Under the pieces are notes generated by a model. The model was not told where the DNA came from, made no database searches, and saw nothing but the letters and a program-made list of their open reading frames with translations. Below, one piece after another: positions 17,299-25,509 of a stretch of 64,000 nt of DNA. The DNA is from JBAXPV01 sp037132075. Its GTDB lineage: Bacteria > Bacteroidota > Bacteroidia > Bacteroidales > CAIXZF01. The position numbers and the translations under genes were made by a program. The stretch spans positions 24,251-88,250 of the forward strand of contig JBAXPV010000016.1 in the NCBI GenBank assembly GCA_037132075.1, in the 5' to 3' direction. Each line of letters begins with the position of its first letter. The first letter of the stretch is position 1.

Positions 17299-19299
17299 AT
17301 GAATAGTTCTGAATTCCGGAATGCCATCAGGCAAGGCATTCCGGACGAATTACCCCAGCCACGGGATTACGATCCCACGGTAAACCATGCCCCGAAAAGA
17401 AAAGACATCCTCGCTACAGTGGATAAAAAACTGGCAATCCGAAATGCCTTGCGCTACTTCCCTGCAAAACACCACCCCGTGCTGGCAAAAGAATTTACCC
17501 AGGAACTGAAAGATTATGGCCGGGTTTATATGTACCGTTTTCGCCCTGAGTATGAGATCTATGCCAGGCCGATTTCTGAATATCCTGCCCAAACCCCACA
17601 GGCAGCCGCCATCATGCTGATGATCCAGAATAACCTGGACAAAAAAGTAGCGCAACATCCGCATGAACTGATCACCTATGGTGGCAATGGCGCTGTTTTC
17701 CAGAACTGGGCACAGTACCTGATTTGCATGAAATACCTTTCGGAAATGACTGAAGAGCAGACGCTTGCCATGTATTCAGGCCACCCGATGGGCCTTTTCC
17801 CATCGCATCCTGAGGCGCCACGCGTGGTGGTGACCAATGGCATGATGATCCCTAATTATTCCAAGCCGGATGACTGGGAACGATTTAATGCATTGGGTGT
17901 CACACAGTATGGCCAGATGACTGCCGGTTCTTATATGTATATCGGCCCCCAGGGTATCGTACACGGGACCACCATCACGGTGTTAAATGCAGGACGACTG
18001 CAAGGAAATGAAGACCTGGGCGGAAAGATATTTGTGACCTCAGGTCTCGGCGGAATGTCAGGCGCACAGCCCAAAGCCACCGTCATTGCCGGCGCAGTGT
18101 GCGTCGTTGCTGAGATTAATCCCATGGCTACCCGGGTTCGTCACGAACAGGGTTGGGTTGATGAAGTCTTCACCTCCTTGGATGAACTGATCCTGCGTAT
18201 CGAGAAGGCCAGAATTTCGAAAGAAGCGGTCTCTCTTGCCTACCAGGGCAATGTGGTCGACCTCTGGGAGCGCCTGGCAGATGAAAATGTTAAAATTGAG
18301 CTGGGTTCTGACCAGACCTCATTGCACAATCCCTGGGCTGGCGGATATTACCCTGCCGGTCTCAGCTTTGAAGCTTCCAAAAAGATGATGGTGGAAGATC
18401 CTGAGCAGTTTAAGGTAGAAGTTAGGAAGTCATTGTGTCGTCAGATTGCCGCCATCAACAGGCTTAGCGACCAGGGGATGTATTTCTGGGATTATGGCAA
18501 TGCCTTTTTGCTCGAAGCCGGCAGGGCAGAGGCAGCAGTGTTTAAATCGCCCGGGAAATTCCGATATCCTTCTTATGTGGAAGATATCATGGGCCCGATG
18601 TGCTTCGACTTTGGCTTTGGACCTTTCCGCTGGGTCTGTACTTCCGGTGATGCCGCCGACCTCAGGATTACTGACAAAATCGCCGGTGATGTCCTGGAAG
18701 AGATGCTTGCCACGGCTACTGCTGATATTCAGCAGCAGTTGAATGATAACTTATTATGGATCAGGGCTGCAGAGAAAAATAAACTGGTCGTTGGCTCCCA
18801 GGCCCGCATCCTTTATGCTGATTGTGAAGGCAGGACTCGTATCGCCACTGCCTTCAACAAGGCAATAAAAGAAGGTAAAATTTCAGCAGCTGTCGTTTTG
18901 GGCAGGGATCATCACGATGTCAGCGGAACAGATTCTCCGTACCGCGAAACCGCCAATATCACCGATGGCTCTCAATTTACAGCGGATATGGCTGTTCAGA
19001 ATGTGATCGGCGATGCCTTCAGAGGCGCAACCTGGGTTTCTTTACACAATGGCGGAGGCGTGGGTTGGGGTGAAGTCATCAACGGCGGATTTGGCATGCT
19101 TCTTGATGGTTCTGATAGTGCCGACAGAAGGTTAAGAAATATGCTTCACTGGGATGTAAACAATGGGATTTCGCGTAGGGGATGGGCCCGGAATCCTGGG
19201 GCTATTGCCGCAATACAGCGCGCCATGATTGCGGAACCGAAGCTGAATGTGACGATACCTTTTACGGCAAGTGATGATTTAATTGACTCCCTGTTTTAA
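17299..19299 (+). CDS. hutU: Urocanate hydratase (urocanase)
   Basis: A 666-residue enzyme converting urocanate to imidazolone propionate, the second step of histidine degradation, with tightly bound NAD+ as electrophile. Motifs along the protein include LITYGGNGAVFQNWAQY, MYSGHPMGLFPSHPEAPR, GKIFVTSGLGGMSGAQPKA (dinucleotide-binding glycines), FGFGPFRWVCTSGDAADL with the conserved Cys, and NGGGVGWGEVINGGFG. It is about 100 residues longer than the roughly 557-residue proteobacterial enzymes, as in other Bacteroidota. It follows the coiled-coil lipoprotein by 8 nt. No hutH, hutI or hutG/ftcD gene is in the window. Confidence 0.96.
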   Translation: MNSSEFRNAIRQGIPDELPQPRDYDPTVNHAPKRKDILATVDKKLAIRNALRYFPAKHHPVLAKEFTQELKDYGRVYMYRFRPEYEIYARPISEYPAQTPQAAAIMLMIQNNLDKKVAQHPHELITYGGNGAVFQNWAQYLICMKYLSEMTEEQTLAMYSGHPMGLFPSHPEAPRVVVTNGMMIPNYSKPDDWERFNALGVTQYGQMTAGSYMYIGPQGIVHGTTITVLNAGRLQGNEDLGGKIFVTSGLGGMSGAQPKATVIAGAVCVVAEINPMATRVRHEQGWVDEVFTSLDELILRIEKARISKEAVSLAYQGNVVDLWERLADENVKIELGSDQTSLHNPWAGGYYPAGLSFEASKKMMVEDPEQFKVEVRKSLCRQIAAINRLSDQGMYFWDYGNAFLLEAGRAEAAVFKSPGKFRYPSYVEDIMGPMCFDFGFGPFRWVCTSGDAADLRITDKIAGDVLEEMLATATADIQQQLNDNLLWIRAAEKNKLVVGSQARILYADCEGRTRIATAFNKAIKEGKISAAVVLGRDHHDVSGTDSPYRETANITDGSQFTADMAVQNVIGDAFRGATWVSLHNGGGVGWGEVINGGFGMLLDGSDSADRRLRNMLHWDVNNGISRRGWARNPGAIAAIQRAMIAEPKLNVTIPFTASDDLIDSLF

Positions 19300-19315
19300 A
19301 CCTTAATTTTTGAAG

Positions 19316-19323
19316 TAACTTTG
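19316..19323 (+). promoter_or_regulatory. Candidate -7 box of T9SS cargo gene
   Basis: TAACTTTG matches TAnnTTTG. It ends 25 nt before the ATG at 19348 and lies just after the hutU stop. This suggests a separate transcript. No exact -33 TTTG was found. Confidence 0.5.
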
Positions 19324-19347
19324 CACCCGATTTAACAAAAAAAAATC

Positions 19348-20079
19348 ATGAAAAAACTCATACTCTTCTTTGCTGCCTTTCTCTTGCTGACCGCATCGCT
19401 GATTGCCCAAACGCTAAGCCTGAGCACCACGGCCGGACCACAGCCCAATGGTTCAGATTATACAGTATTCGGAGATTACCAGACTACCATCACTGCTTAT
19501 GTTGCTGTTCACAACAATTCGGCAAACAATATCAGTGTTTTGGTGAAAAAAACAGAAGTCTCTGTCTTAGGGAATTCAACGAATTATTTCTGCTGGGTTC
19601 AGTGCTATGGCGGAAATGTTTTCGTTAGCCCTGATGCGATGCCCATGGCGCCCAATTCTGTAAACCTATCTTCATTTTCCGGCGACTATGATAGCCAGGG
19701 GCATTTGGGAACCTCAACGATCCGTTATACCTTTTACCTGGATAACAATGCCAATGATTCTGTCGCTATCAACGTGCATTTCTATGCAGGTTATGCCGGA
19801 ATTAATGATCCGATTGCCGCTAAAATTCAATTCTCAGACGCTTATCCGAATCCTGCCAGAAATAACGTAAGCTTTACCTATTCACTGCCTTCCGTGACCT
19901 CAGGCAATGCCAGCGTGACTGTCCGCAATCTCCTGGGTTCTGAAGTGAAAAACATTGCCATAACAGACAAGCAAGGGAAACTGAATTTTTCTGTGGCTGA
20001 TCTGGAGTCTGGCGTTTATTTTTATTCACTCATCGTCGATAATGCTTCCGTTCTAACCCGTAAGCTGATTATCAAATAA
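19348..20079 (+). CDS. Secreted protein with T9SS type A sorting domain
   Basis: A 243-residue protein with signal peptide (about 1-20, ending LIAQ). A beta-rich middle part (about 22-155) carries no family that I recognise. A C-terminal T9SS type A sorting domain (about 165-243) shows AYPNPARNNVSFTYSL, VTVRNLLGSEV, LESGVYFYSLIVDN and VLTRKLIIK. It should be exported across the outer membrane by the type IX system and attached or released. This is the clearest evidence in the window that the organism has T9SS. It is followed by an intrinsic terminator. Confidence 0.93.
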   Translation: MKKLILFFAAFLLLTASLIAQTLSLSTTAGPQPNGSDYTVFGDYQTTITAYVAVHNNSANNISVLVKKTEVSVLGNSTNYFCWVQCYGGNVFVSPDAMPMAPNSVNLSSFSGDYDSQGHLGTSTIRYTFYLDNNANDSVAINVHFYAGYAGINDPIAAKIQFSDAYPNPARNNVSFTYSLPSVTSGNASVTVRNLLGSEVKNIAITDKQGKLNFSVADLESGVYFYSLIVDNASVLTRKLIIK

Positions 20080-20146
20080 GACATTTTAAGACACACTGTT
20101 GAGGCGCTCTGGCGCTGAGTTTCGCAGTTTTTTTCTTTTTTTTTTT

Positions 20147-20176
20147 GAACCGGGCCAGGGGTCCGGTTCTTTTTTT
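20147..20176 (+). terminator. Intrinsic terminator of T9SS cargo gene
   Basis: A 7-bp stem GAACCGG (20147-20153) pairs with CCGGTTC (20163-20169) and is followed by seven T. A T-run also precedes the stem. It lies 68 nt after the stop codon. Confidence 0.8.
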
Positions 20177-20186
20177 GACGCACCTC

Positions 20187-20224
20187 ATCACCAGCCCTTC
20201 TCCTGCAGGAGAAGGGCTGGTGAT
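20187..20224. repeat. 38-bp perfect palindrome
   Basis: The 38 bases pair completely with themselves around a central CTGCAG, with no loop. No U-tract follows. The core CCCTTCTCC / GGAGAAGGG resembles the palindromes at 36639-36656 and 36701-36723, which suggests a dispersed REP-like family. Confidence 0.8.
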
Positions 20225-20334
20225 TGACGGTGCATTAGGGGTGCAAACTTTGATAATTGAATATTTATAATTGATGAATCAATGCCGTTCCTACGGAAAT
20301 TATATTCTTTGATGATCGCCTTTCAGGCTACAAA

Positions 20335-20450
20335 TATGTCGTCCCTACGAGACTGGCCCGGACACATTGAAAAAGGTTTTAAAATATAAATTTCCTGTAA
20401 TTAAGTCCCATAGGGACTTAATATCTGTAGCTGTTTGTAGGGACGACATA
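20335..20450. repeat. Repeat-like element with 14-bp inverted ends
   Basis: TATGTCGTCCCTAC (20335-20348) and GTAGGGACGACATA (20437-20450) are exact inverted copies. Inside, 20401-20409 and 20413-20421 form a 9-bp hairpin. No coding capacity is seen. It resembles short intergenic repeats of Bacteroidota, but copy number cannot be judged from one window. Confidence 0.55.
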
Positions 20451-20483
20451 TAATATCAATTGCAATTATTTGTCAGGGTTTAA

Positions 20484-20514
20484 CAAAAAAAAGAACCAGG
20501 CCCAAGCCTGGTTC
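20484..20514 (-). terminator. Intrinsic terminator of metK
   Basis: GAACCAGG (20493-20500) pairs with CCTGGTTC (20507-20514) around a 6-nt loop. The A-run at 20484-20492 is a U-tract on the minus strand. It lies about 70 nt after the metK stop. Confidence 0.8.
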
Positions 20515-20581
20515 TTTCATAATATTAATTAAATCTCTGCGGAACTCGGCACCTCCGCGCCGCCGCAGTGAGTCTTAAAAA

Positions 20582-21928
20582 CTATTTAATTCCGAACTCC
20601 TTCTTAATCTTCTCCACATAGTCTGTCTTCTCCCAGGCAAAGAAATCCACTTTCTTCTTGTAAATCGTCTTGCCATTGCCATTGGTGCCTTTCTTGGCGC
20701 CTTTCACTTCGTAATAGACGTCAACTTCTGCGGTGAAGGGATCGCGTCCGAAATGCCCGTAGGATGCGGTAGGGAGGAAGATTGGATTCTTCAATCCAAA
20801 GCGCTCAACGATAGCGTAAGGCCGAAGGTCGAAGATCTTGCTGATTTTATCGGAGATCTCGCCATCAGAGAGGGTATTTCCTTTTTTGTTTTTCACATGA
20901 CAAGTGCCGTAGGTATTGACATACAGACCAACCGGCTGCGCAATTCCTATTGCATAGGCCACCTGGACCAGTACTTCATCTGCAATGCCGGCAGCAACAA
21001 GGTTGACAGCGATATGGCGCATGGCATAGGCTGCGGAACGGTCGACTTTAGAAGAGTCTTTCCCTGAGAAAGCACCGCCGCCATGAGCACCACGTCCGCC
21101 ATAAGTGTCAACGATGATCTTGCGACCTGTGAGGCCGGAGTCTCCGTGAGGACCACCGATCACGAACTTCCCGGTCGGGTTGACGTGTAAGGTGATGTCG
21201 TCGTTGAAAAGTTTACGGGTCTTCGCATCCAGGTCTTTTTTAACTTTAGGGATCAGGATCTCCAGGACGTCTTTACGGATCACATCCTGCATGGCTTTTT
21301 CGGCCTTGGCATTATCTTTTGGGTTTTTGGAATCTTTTGGGAGAACAAATTCATCATGCTGGGTTGACAAAACGATGGTTTCGATTTTCTCTGCTTTCCC
21401 TTTGTCGTCATATAACACCGTAACCTGTGATTTGGAATCAGGTCTCAGGTATTTCATTTTCTTTCCTTCTTTGCGAATGTCAGCCAGAACTTGTACAAGC
21501 CTGTGAGCCAGCTCGATAGGAAGTGGTGCGTAGTTTTCCATTTCGTTGTTGGCATAACCAAACATCATTCCCTGGTCACCGGCCCCCTGATCTTCAGGTT
21601 TCGCACGGTCAACACCCTGATTGATGTCCTGGCTTTGCTCATGAATGGTGTTCACAACGCCGCATGATTCGGCTTCAAAACGGTATTCAGCTTTGGTATA
21701 GCCAATTTTATTCAAAGTACGTCTTACAATTTCTTGGGTGTCAACATATCCCTCTGTTTTTACCTCACCGGCACAAACCACGAGACCAGTGGTAACAAGG
21801 GTTTCACAAGCAACTTTTGAGTTGGGATCATGACGCAGGAACTCATCCAAAAGGGCGTCAGAGATTTGGTCGGCTACTTTATCCGGATGGCCTTCGGAGA
21901 CAGATTCTGAAGTAAAGTGGTATGACAT
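20582..21928 (-). CDS. metK: S-adenosylmethionine synthetase
   Basis: A 448-residue cytosolic enzyme making S-adenosylmethionine from methionine and ATP. It shows the family signatures SEGHPDKVADQISDALLD at the N-terminus, EDQGAGDQGMMFGYA, GGPHGDSGLTGRKIIVDTYG and HGGGAFSGKDSSKVDRSAAY (P-loop-like). It is longer than the E. coli enzyme (384 residues) because of inserts at about 165-215 and near the C-terminus, a length usual in Bacteroidota. It is flanked by its own promoter and terminator and is therefore probably monocistronic. No SAM riboswitch was recognised in the short leader. Confidence 0.97.
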   Translation of the reverse strand: MSYHFTSESVSEGHPDKVADQISDALLDEFLRHDPNSKVACETLVTTGLVVCAGEVKTEGYVDTQEIVRRTLNKIGYTKAEYRFEAESCGVVNTIHEQSQDINQGVDRAKPEDQGAGDQGMMFGYANNEMENYAPLPIELAHRLVQVLADIRKEGKKMKYLRPDSKSQVTVLYDDKGKAEKIETIVLSTQHDEFVLPKDSKNPKDNAKAEKAMQDVIRKDVLEILIPKVKKDLDAKTRKLFNDDITLHVNPTGKFVIGGPHGDSGLTGRKIIVDTYGGRGAHGGGAFSGKDSSKVDRSAAYAMRHIAVNLVAAGIADEVLVQVAYAIGIAQPVGLYVNTYGTCHVKNKKGNTLSDGEISDKISKIFDLRPYAIVERFGLKNPIFLPTASYGHFGRDPFTAEVDVYYEVKGAKKGTNGNGKTIYKKKVDFFAWEKTDYVEKIKKEFGIK

Positions 21929-21966
21929 AATGATTTATGGGATTATCTGTGTTATTAAAAAGAGTG

Positions 21967-21974
21967 CAAAGATA
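21967..21974 (-). promoter_or_regulatory. Candidate -7 box of metK
   Basis: The minus strand reads TATCTTTG followed by CACTC, matching TAnnTTTG. It ends 39 nt before the ATG, giving a leader of about 30 nt. No exact -33 element was found. Confidence 0.55.
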
Positions 21975-22001
21975 AAGATTTTTAGAATTCGTCAGTACTT
22001 C

Positions 22002-22916
22002 TCAGCTCTTTTGCGTGAGTTTCTGAAAGACATCTTCGAGACGCTGGGTCTCTTTTTGCAGTGAAATGACTGTAAGGTTATTATTTACAGCGAATTGAAA
22101 GACCAAGGGGCGTAAATCAATTTCGCTCTTACTGGAGATCTTCCAGGTATTCGCATTGATCTTTTCAATTGCATGAGCCTGGCTGAGCTCACTAAATAGG
22201 CTTTTATCAATAGTTTCACTGAATTCAACAGTAATTAGCTGTTTCCCGGAGCTCAAAGATGCCAGTACTGATGTTTTGTCATCAGCCACCAGATGTCCCT
22301 GGTCGATGATAATAACCCTGTCGCAGATGGCTTCCACTTCTTGCATGATATGCGTGGAAAGCAGCACTGTCTTGGCTTTCCCGACTTCCAGGATCAGGTT
22401 CCGGATTCCCACGAGCTGATTCGGATCGAGACCGGAAGTAGGCTCATCCAGGATCAGCACTTCAGGATCATGCAGCAAGACCTGGGCAAGCCCTGTTCGT
22501 TGGCGGTATCCTTTCGACAAGGTTCCGAGTTTTTTATGCTGTTCAGGCCCCAAGCCTGTGAGTTCAATCATTTCTTTTACCCTTTTGTCGAGAGTTTTTC
22601 CAACCTGGTGAAGGTTTCCAATGAATGTCAGGTATTCACTCACATACATGTCGAGGTATAGCGGGTTGTTTTCAGGAAGATACCCGATTTTCTTTTTCAC
22701 CTCGAGGCTTTGTTCCAGAACATCAAATCCGCAAACGCTGGCATCCCCCGAAGAAGGCGGGATAAAACAGCTGAGGATCTTCATCATCGTTGACTTACCG
22801 GCTCCGTTAGGACCCAGGAAACCAACAATTTCCCCCTGCTTTAAAGAAAATGAAACCTGGTCAAGCGCTTTCTGCTTTCCATAGTTTTTGCAAATATTTT
22901 TTACTTCAATCGACAT
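22002..22916 (-). CDS. gldA: GldA-like ABC transporter ATP-binding protein
   Basis: A 304-residue ABC ATPase. Walker A GPNGAGKST (about 36-44), signature LSKGYRQRTGLAQ, Walker B VLILDEPTSGLDP and H-loop LLSTHIMQEV are intact. The N-terminus (MSIEVKNICKNYGKQKALD) and length fit GldA, the ATPase of the gliding-associated GldAFG transporter. A C-terminal domain (about 215-304) follows, as in that family. The ATG at 22916 was chosen over an upstream start 30 nt away because it aligns with the family N-terminus. No gldF or gldG permease gene is adjacent, so the assignment to gliding is uncertain and another export function is possible. Confidence 0.8.
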   Translation of the reverse strand: MSIEVKNICKNYGKQKALDQVSFSLKQGEIVGFLGPNGAGKSTMMKILSCFIPPSSGDASVCGFDVLEQSLEVKKKIGYLPENNPLYLDMYVSEYLTFIGNLHQVGKTLDKRVKEMIELTGLGPEQHKKLGTLSKGYRQRTGLAQVLLHDPEVLILDEPTSGLDPNQLVGIRNLILEVGKAKTVLLSTHIMQEVEAICDRVIIIDQGHLVADDKTSVLASLSSGKQLITVEFSETIDKSLFSELSQAHAIEKINANTWKISSKSEIDLRPLVFQFAVNNNLTVISLQKETQRLEDVFQKLTQKS

Positions 22917-22981
22917 GCAACAAAAATTAAAGGGCGAAATTATCAAAAGCTTTGGATATTTGCCTGGCTTTTCAAATCATT

Positions 22982-24229
22982 ATGGAATATATCGAACATT
23001 CATTTCCTTCCGGCCTTCGGCTGATCTACAAATATGCCCCTTCACCGGTGGCGCATGCTGGCGTAACCATTGCCGCAGGCTCCCGCCATGAGGAGGCGCA
23101 CGAGCAAGGACTGGCGCATTTTCTTGAACATTGTCTTTTTAAAGGGACTCACAAAAGAAATGCTACCCAGATCCTCAAACGGATGGAAGAAGTCGGTGGG
23201 GAGATCAACGCTTTTACTGCCAGAGAGGAGACCTCCGTTCATGCCACCTTTCTCGCCCGTCATTATACCCGTGCCATCGAACTTTTTGCCGATATCCTCT
23301 TTAACTCGACATTCCCGGCCAAAGAACTGGAGAATGAGAAAAAGGTCATCCTCGAAGAGATCAAATCGGTTAAAGACAATCCTTATGAATATGTTCTGGA
23401 TCACTTCGACAGCCTGGTTTTCTCAAATCACCCGCTGGGGCAAAGCATCCTGGGAAACCCGAAAAGCCTGAAAAGCTTTACAGCGGCTCACCTGCAGGAA
23501 TTCCTCCGAAAACATTATCGTCCCGAAAATATCGTCTTGAGTTTTGTCGGTAATATCGACATGAAAGTCCTCGTCAGGAAGATTGAACAGCATTTTCCTT
23601 GCCAGGCATCCGGTAAAAGTACTGAAAGATCGGCAAGCCCGTTTCGGATCTTTAAACCTGAAGATTATAAACCCTTTGATACAAGAATCTCCAAACGGAC
23701 CTTTCAAACCCATTGTGTCCTGGGAAACCTGGCTTATCACCTGGAGGATGAGAAACGGGTTCCTTTTGCCCTCCTCAATAACATGCTGGGTGGTCCTGCA
23801 ATGTCATCTCTTTTAAATCTTCACCTGAGGGAAAAGAGGGGTAGGGCATATACCGTCGAATCGCACTTCAGCCCCTTTACCGAAACAGGTGTCTTTTTAA
23901 TCTACCTGGGTACTGACTTTATGCAGCTCAAAGACTCTTTACAACTCATCGAGAAGATCCTTAAGGGTTTGAGGGAAAATGATTTATCAGAGACATCCCT
24001 GCGAAAAGCCAAAGAACAATACCTGGGTCAGATCGCAATTTCTTTCGACTCAAACTTCAACCAGATGATCTCAATGGGTAAAAGTCTGCAGGTCTACGGA
24101 AGCGTCGACACCTTCGAAGAAATAGAAAATAAAATCAATGCGGTGACTGCTGAGTCGGTTAGACTCGTAGCAGCGGAAGTCCTGAATCCTGAAAAAATGA
24201 GTACGCTTGCTTATCTCTCAGCAAAATAA
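22982..24229 (+). CDS. M16 family zinc metallopeptidase
   Basis: A 415-residue pitrilysin/processing-protease-like peptidase. The inverted zinc motif HxxEH is present as HFLEHCLFKGT (about 50-60), with the distal Glu in ENEKKVILEEIKSVKDNP. The second half holds the inactive M16 domain with NNMLGGPAMSSLLNLHLREK and the typical GRAYTVES. Such proteins degrade or process peptides and many Bacteroidota genomes carry several. The ATG at 22982 was preferred over a start 30 nt upstream, since MEYIEHSFPSGLRLIY matches the usual M16 beginning. It is divergent from the ATPase gene and is followed by the O-methyltransferase gene after 20 nt. Confidence 0.92.
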   Translation: MEYIEHSFPSGLRLIYKYAPSPVAHAGVTIAAGSRHEEAHEQGLAHFLEHCLFKGTHKRNATQILKRMEEVGGEINAFTAREETSVHATFLARHYTRAIELFADILFNSTFPAKELENEKKVILEEIKSVKDNPYEYVLDHFDSLVFSNHPLGQSILGNPKSLKSFTAAHLQEFLRKHYRPENIVLSFVGNIDMKVLVRKIEQHFPCQASGKSTERSASPFRIFKPEDYKPFDTRISKRTFQTHCVLGNLAYHLEDEKRVPFALLNNMLGGPAMSSLLNLHLREKRGRAYTVESHFSPFTETGVFLIYLGTDFMQLKDSLQLIEKILKGLRENDLSETSLRKAKEQYLGQIAISFDSNFNQMISMGKSLQVYGSVDTFEEIENKINAVTAESVRLVAAEVLNPEKMSTLAYLSAK

Positions 24230-24249
24230 TATATATATAATAAAAGATT

Positions 24250-24882
24250 ATGAATCAGAAGCTTGAAGATTACGCAACCTCACTCACAAGTCCTGAAAAT
24301 GAAATTTTATATCGCATTCACAGGGAGACTTATTTGCAGACTGCCTACCCGAGGATGTTGTCGGGCCATCTGCAGGGTGGTCTGTTGAAGATGATCAGTC
24401 TGATGATTCGTCCCCAAAGGATATTGGAAATAGGTGCTTTCACCGGTTACTCCGCTATTTGTCTCGCGGAAGGAATACCGGATAGCGGTTTGCTGGAAAC
24501 CCTGGAGATCAATCCTGAGCTGGAAGAGATGTTGTTACATAATTTTGCAGAAGCCGGAATAGCCCCCAAAACGAAATTGTACATCGGGGATGCCACGCAG
24601 ATCATCCCTAACTTAACTGGACCCTGGGATCTTGTATTTCTGGATGCCGACAAAGAACAATATGAGACCTATTATGATCTCGTTTTTGACAAAGTAAAAA
24701 AAGGAGGCTTTATTCTGGTTGATAATGTTTTATGGGGTGGAAAAGTCATACTTCCTCTTGCTTCCGGCGACAAAGAAACACGGGCAATCATTGCATTCAA
24801 TGACAGGGTCAGCAAGGATGAACGTGTGGAATGTCTTGTGCTTCCTGTACGTGATGGATTGATGCTCCTGCGAAAAAAGTAA
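24250..24882 (+). CDS. SAM-dependent O-methyltransferase
   Basis: A 210-residue class I methyltransferase of the catechol/caffeoyl-CoA O-methyltransferase type (family 3). Motif I is ILEIGAFTGYSAICLAEG (about 57-75). DLVFLDADKEQYETYYD carries the metal-binding Asp, and GGFILVDNVLWGGKV follows. The natural substrate in Bacteroidota is unknown; YrrM-like proteins modify tRNA in some bacteria. It lies 20 nt after the M16 gene and converges with purE, whose stop is 1 nt away. Confidence 0.92.
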   Translation: MNQKLEDYATSLTSPENEILYRIHRETYLQTAYPRMLSGHLQGGLLKMISLMIRPQRILEIGAFTGYSAICLAEGIPDSGLLETLEINPELEEMLLHNFAEAGIAPKTKLYIGDATQIIPNLTGPWDLVFLDADKEQYETYYDLVFDKVKKGGFILVDNVLWGGKVILPLASGDKETRAIIAFNDRVSKDERVECLVLPVRDGLMLLRKK

Positions 24883-24883
24883 A

Positions 24884-25393
24884 CTAGACTTTATACTCGT
24901 AGCTAATCTTTGACAATTCCTGGTTCGCCTGTATAATTTTCTTTTTCAGGCTTTCCTTGAAATCAAGCATTTGTTGCATCATCTCCGGATTGCCACTTGC
25001 GAGAATCTGTGCAGCCAGAATCCCGGCATTTCTTGCAGCATCGATTCCTACGGTAGCTACCGGAACTCCGGGAGGCATCTGCGCAATACTCAGCAGTGAA
25101 TCTATTCCTTCAATGGAAATAGCTGAACGTAAAGGTACTCCGATCACAGGGAGTGCCGTAAAGGCAGCGACAACACCAGGCAGGTGTGCTGCGCCGCTGG
25201 CACCTGCAATAATAACTCTGATGCCACGACTGAAGGCATTCGTGGCAAAATCAGCCACCAGTTCCGGTACGCGGTGTGCCGACAAGGCATTGATTTCAAA
25301 AGGGATACGTAACTCATTCAGCACTTTAGCCGCTTCTTCCATGACAGGCAGGTCGGTAGTACTGCCCATGATAATACTTACTTTCGGTTCCAT
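24884..25393 (-). CDS. purE: N5-carboxyaminoimidazole ribonucleotide mutase
   Basis: A 169-residue class I PurE, converting N5-CAIR to CAIR in purine synthesis. The signature IIMGSTTDLPVMEEAA (substrate-binding Ser/Asp), NALSAHRVPE with the catalytic His, AGASGAAHLPGVVA and GIDAARNAGILAAQIL are all present. The ATG at 25393 was chosen because it gives the usual MEPKVSIIMGS start and lies 16 nt after a -7 box; a longer frame begins at 25411. No purK is adjacent. The gene is divergent from hpt, another purine gene, and the two may share the short intergenic promoter region. Confidence 0.96.
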   Translation of the reverse strand: MEPKVSIIMGSTTDLPVMEEAAKVLNELRIPFEINALSAHRVPELVADFATNAFSRGIRVIIAGASGAAHLPGVVAAFTALPVIGVPLRSAISIEGIDSLLSIAQMPPGVPVATVGIDAARNAGILAAQILASGNPEMMQQMLDFKESLKKKIIQANQELSKISYEYKV

Positions 25394-25408
25394 AGTAAAT
25401 GTTTGTGG

Positions 25409-25416
25409 CAAAAATA
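25409..25416 (-). promoter_or_regulatory. Candidate -7 box of purE
   Basis: The minus strand reads TATTTTTG, matching TAnnTTTG, and ends 16 nt before the purE ATG. It supports the start at 25393, because the longer frame would begin inside or before the transcript start. Confidence 0.5.
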
Positions 25417-25474
25417 ATTCATTTCAAATGTTAATCTTCTATAAATTAGCAATAAGTATCTCGACAAATTTAAT

Positions 25475-25482
25475 TATGTTTG
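25475..25482 (+). promoter_or_regulatory. Candidate -7 box of hpt operon
   Basis: TATGTTTG matches TAnnTTTG. It ends 13 nt before the ATG at 25495 and 28 nt before the ATG at 25510. Confidence 0.5.
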
Positions 25483-25509
25483 TAAATTGACCCAATGTGT
25501 AAAAAGCAA

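Larger units (their letters stand above)
20080..20581. other. Non-coding region between T9SS cargo gene and metK
   Basis: About 500 nt without a credible gene lie between two convergent genes. It holds a plus-strand intrinsic terminator (20147-20176), a 38-bp perfect palindrome (20187-20224), a repeat-like element with 14-bp inverted ends (20335-20450) and a minus-strand terminator for metK (20484-20514). Each is listed separately. Confidence 0.8.

Noticed and set aside
20335..20450. Insertion sequence
   Set aside because: It is about 116 bp long and contains no transposase reading frame.
21929..21966. SAM riboswitch upstream of metK
   Set aside because: The predicted leader is only about 30 nt, too short for a known SAM riboswitch.
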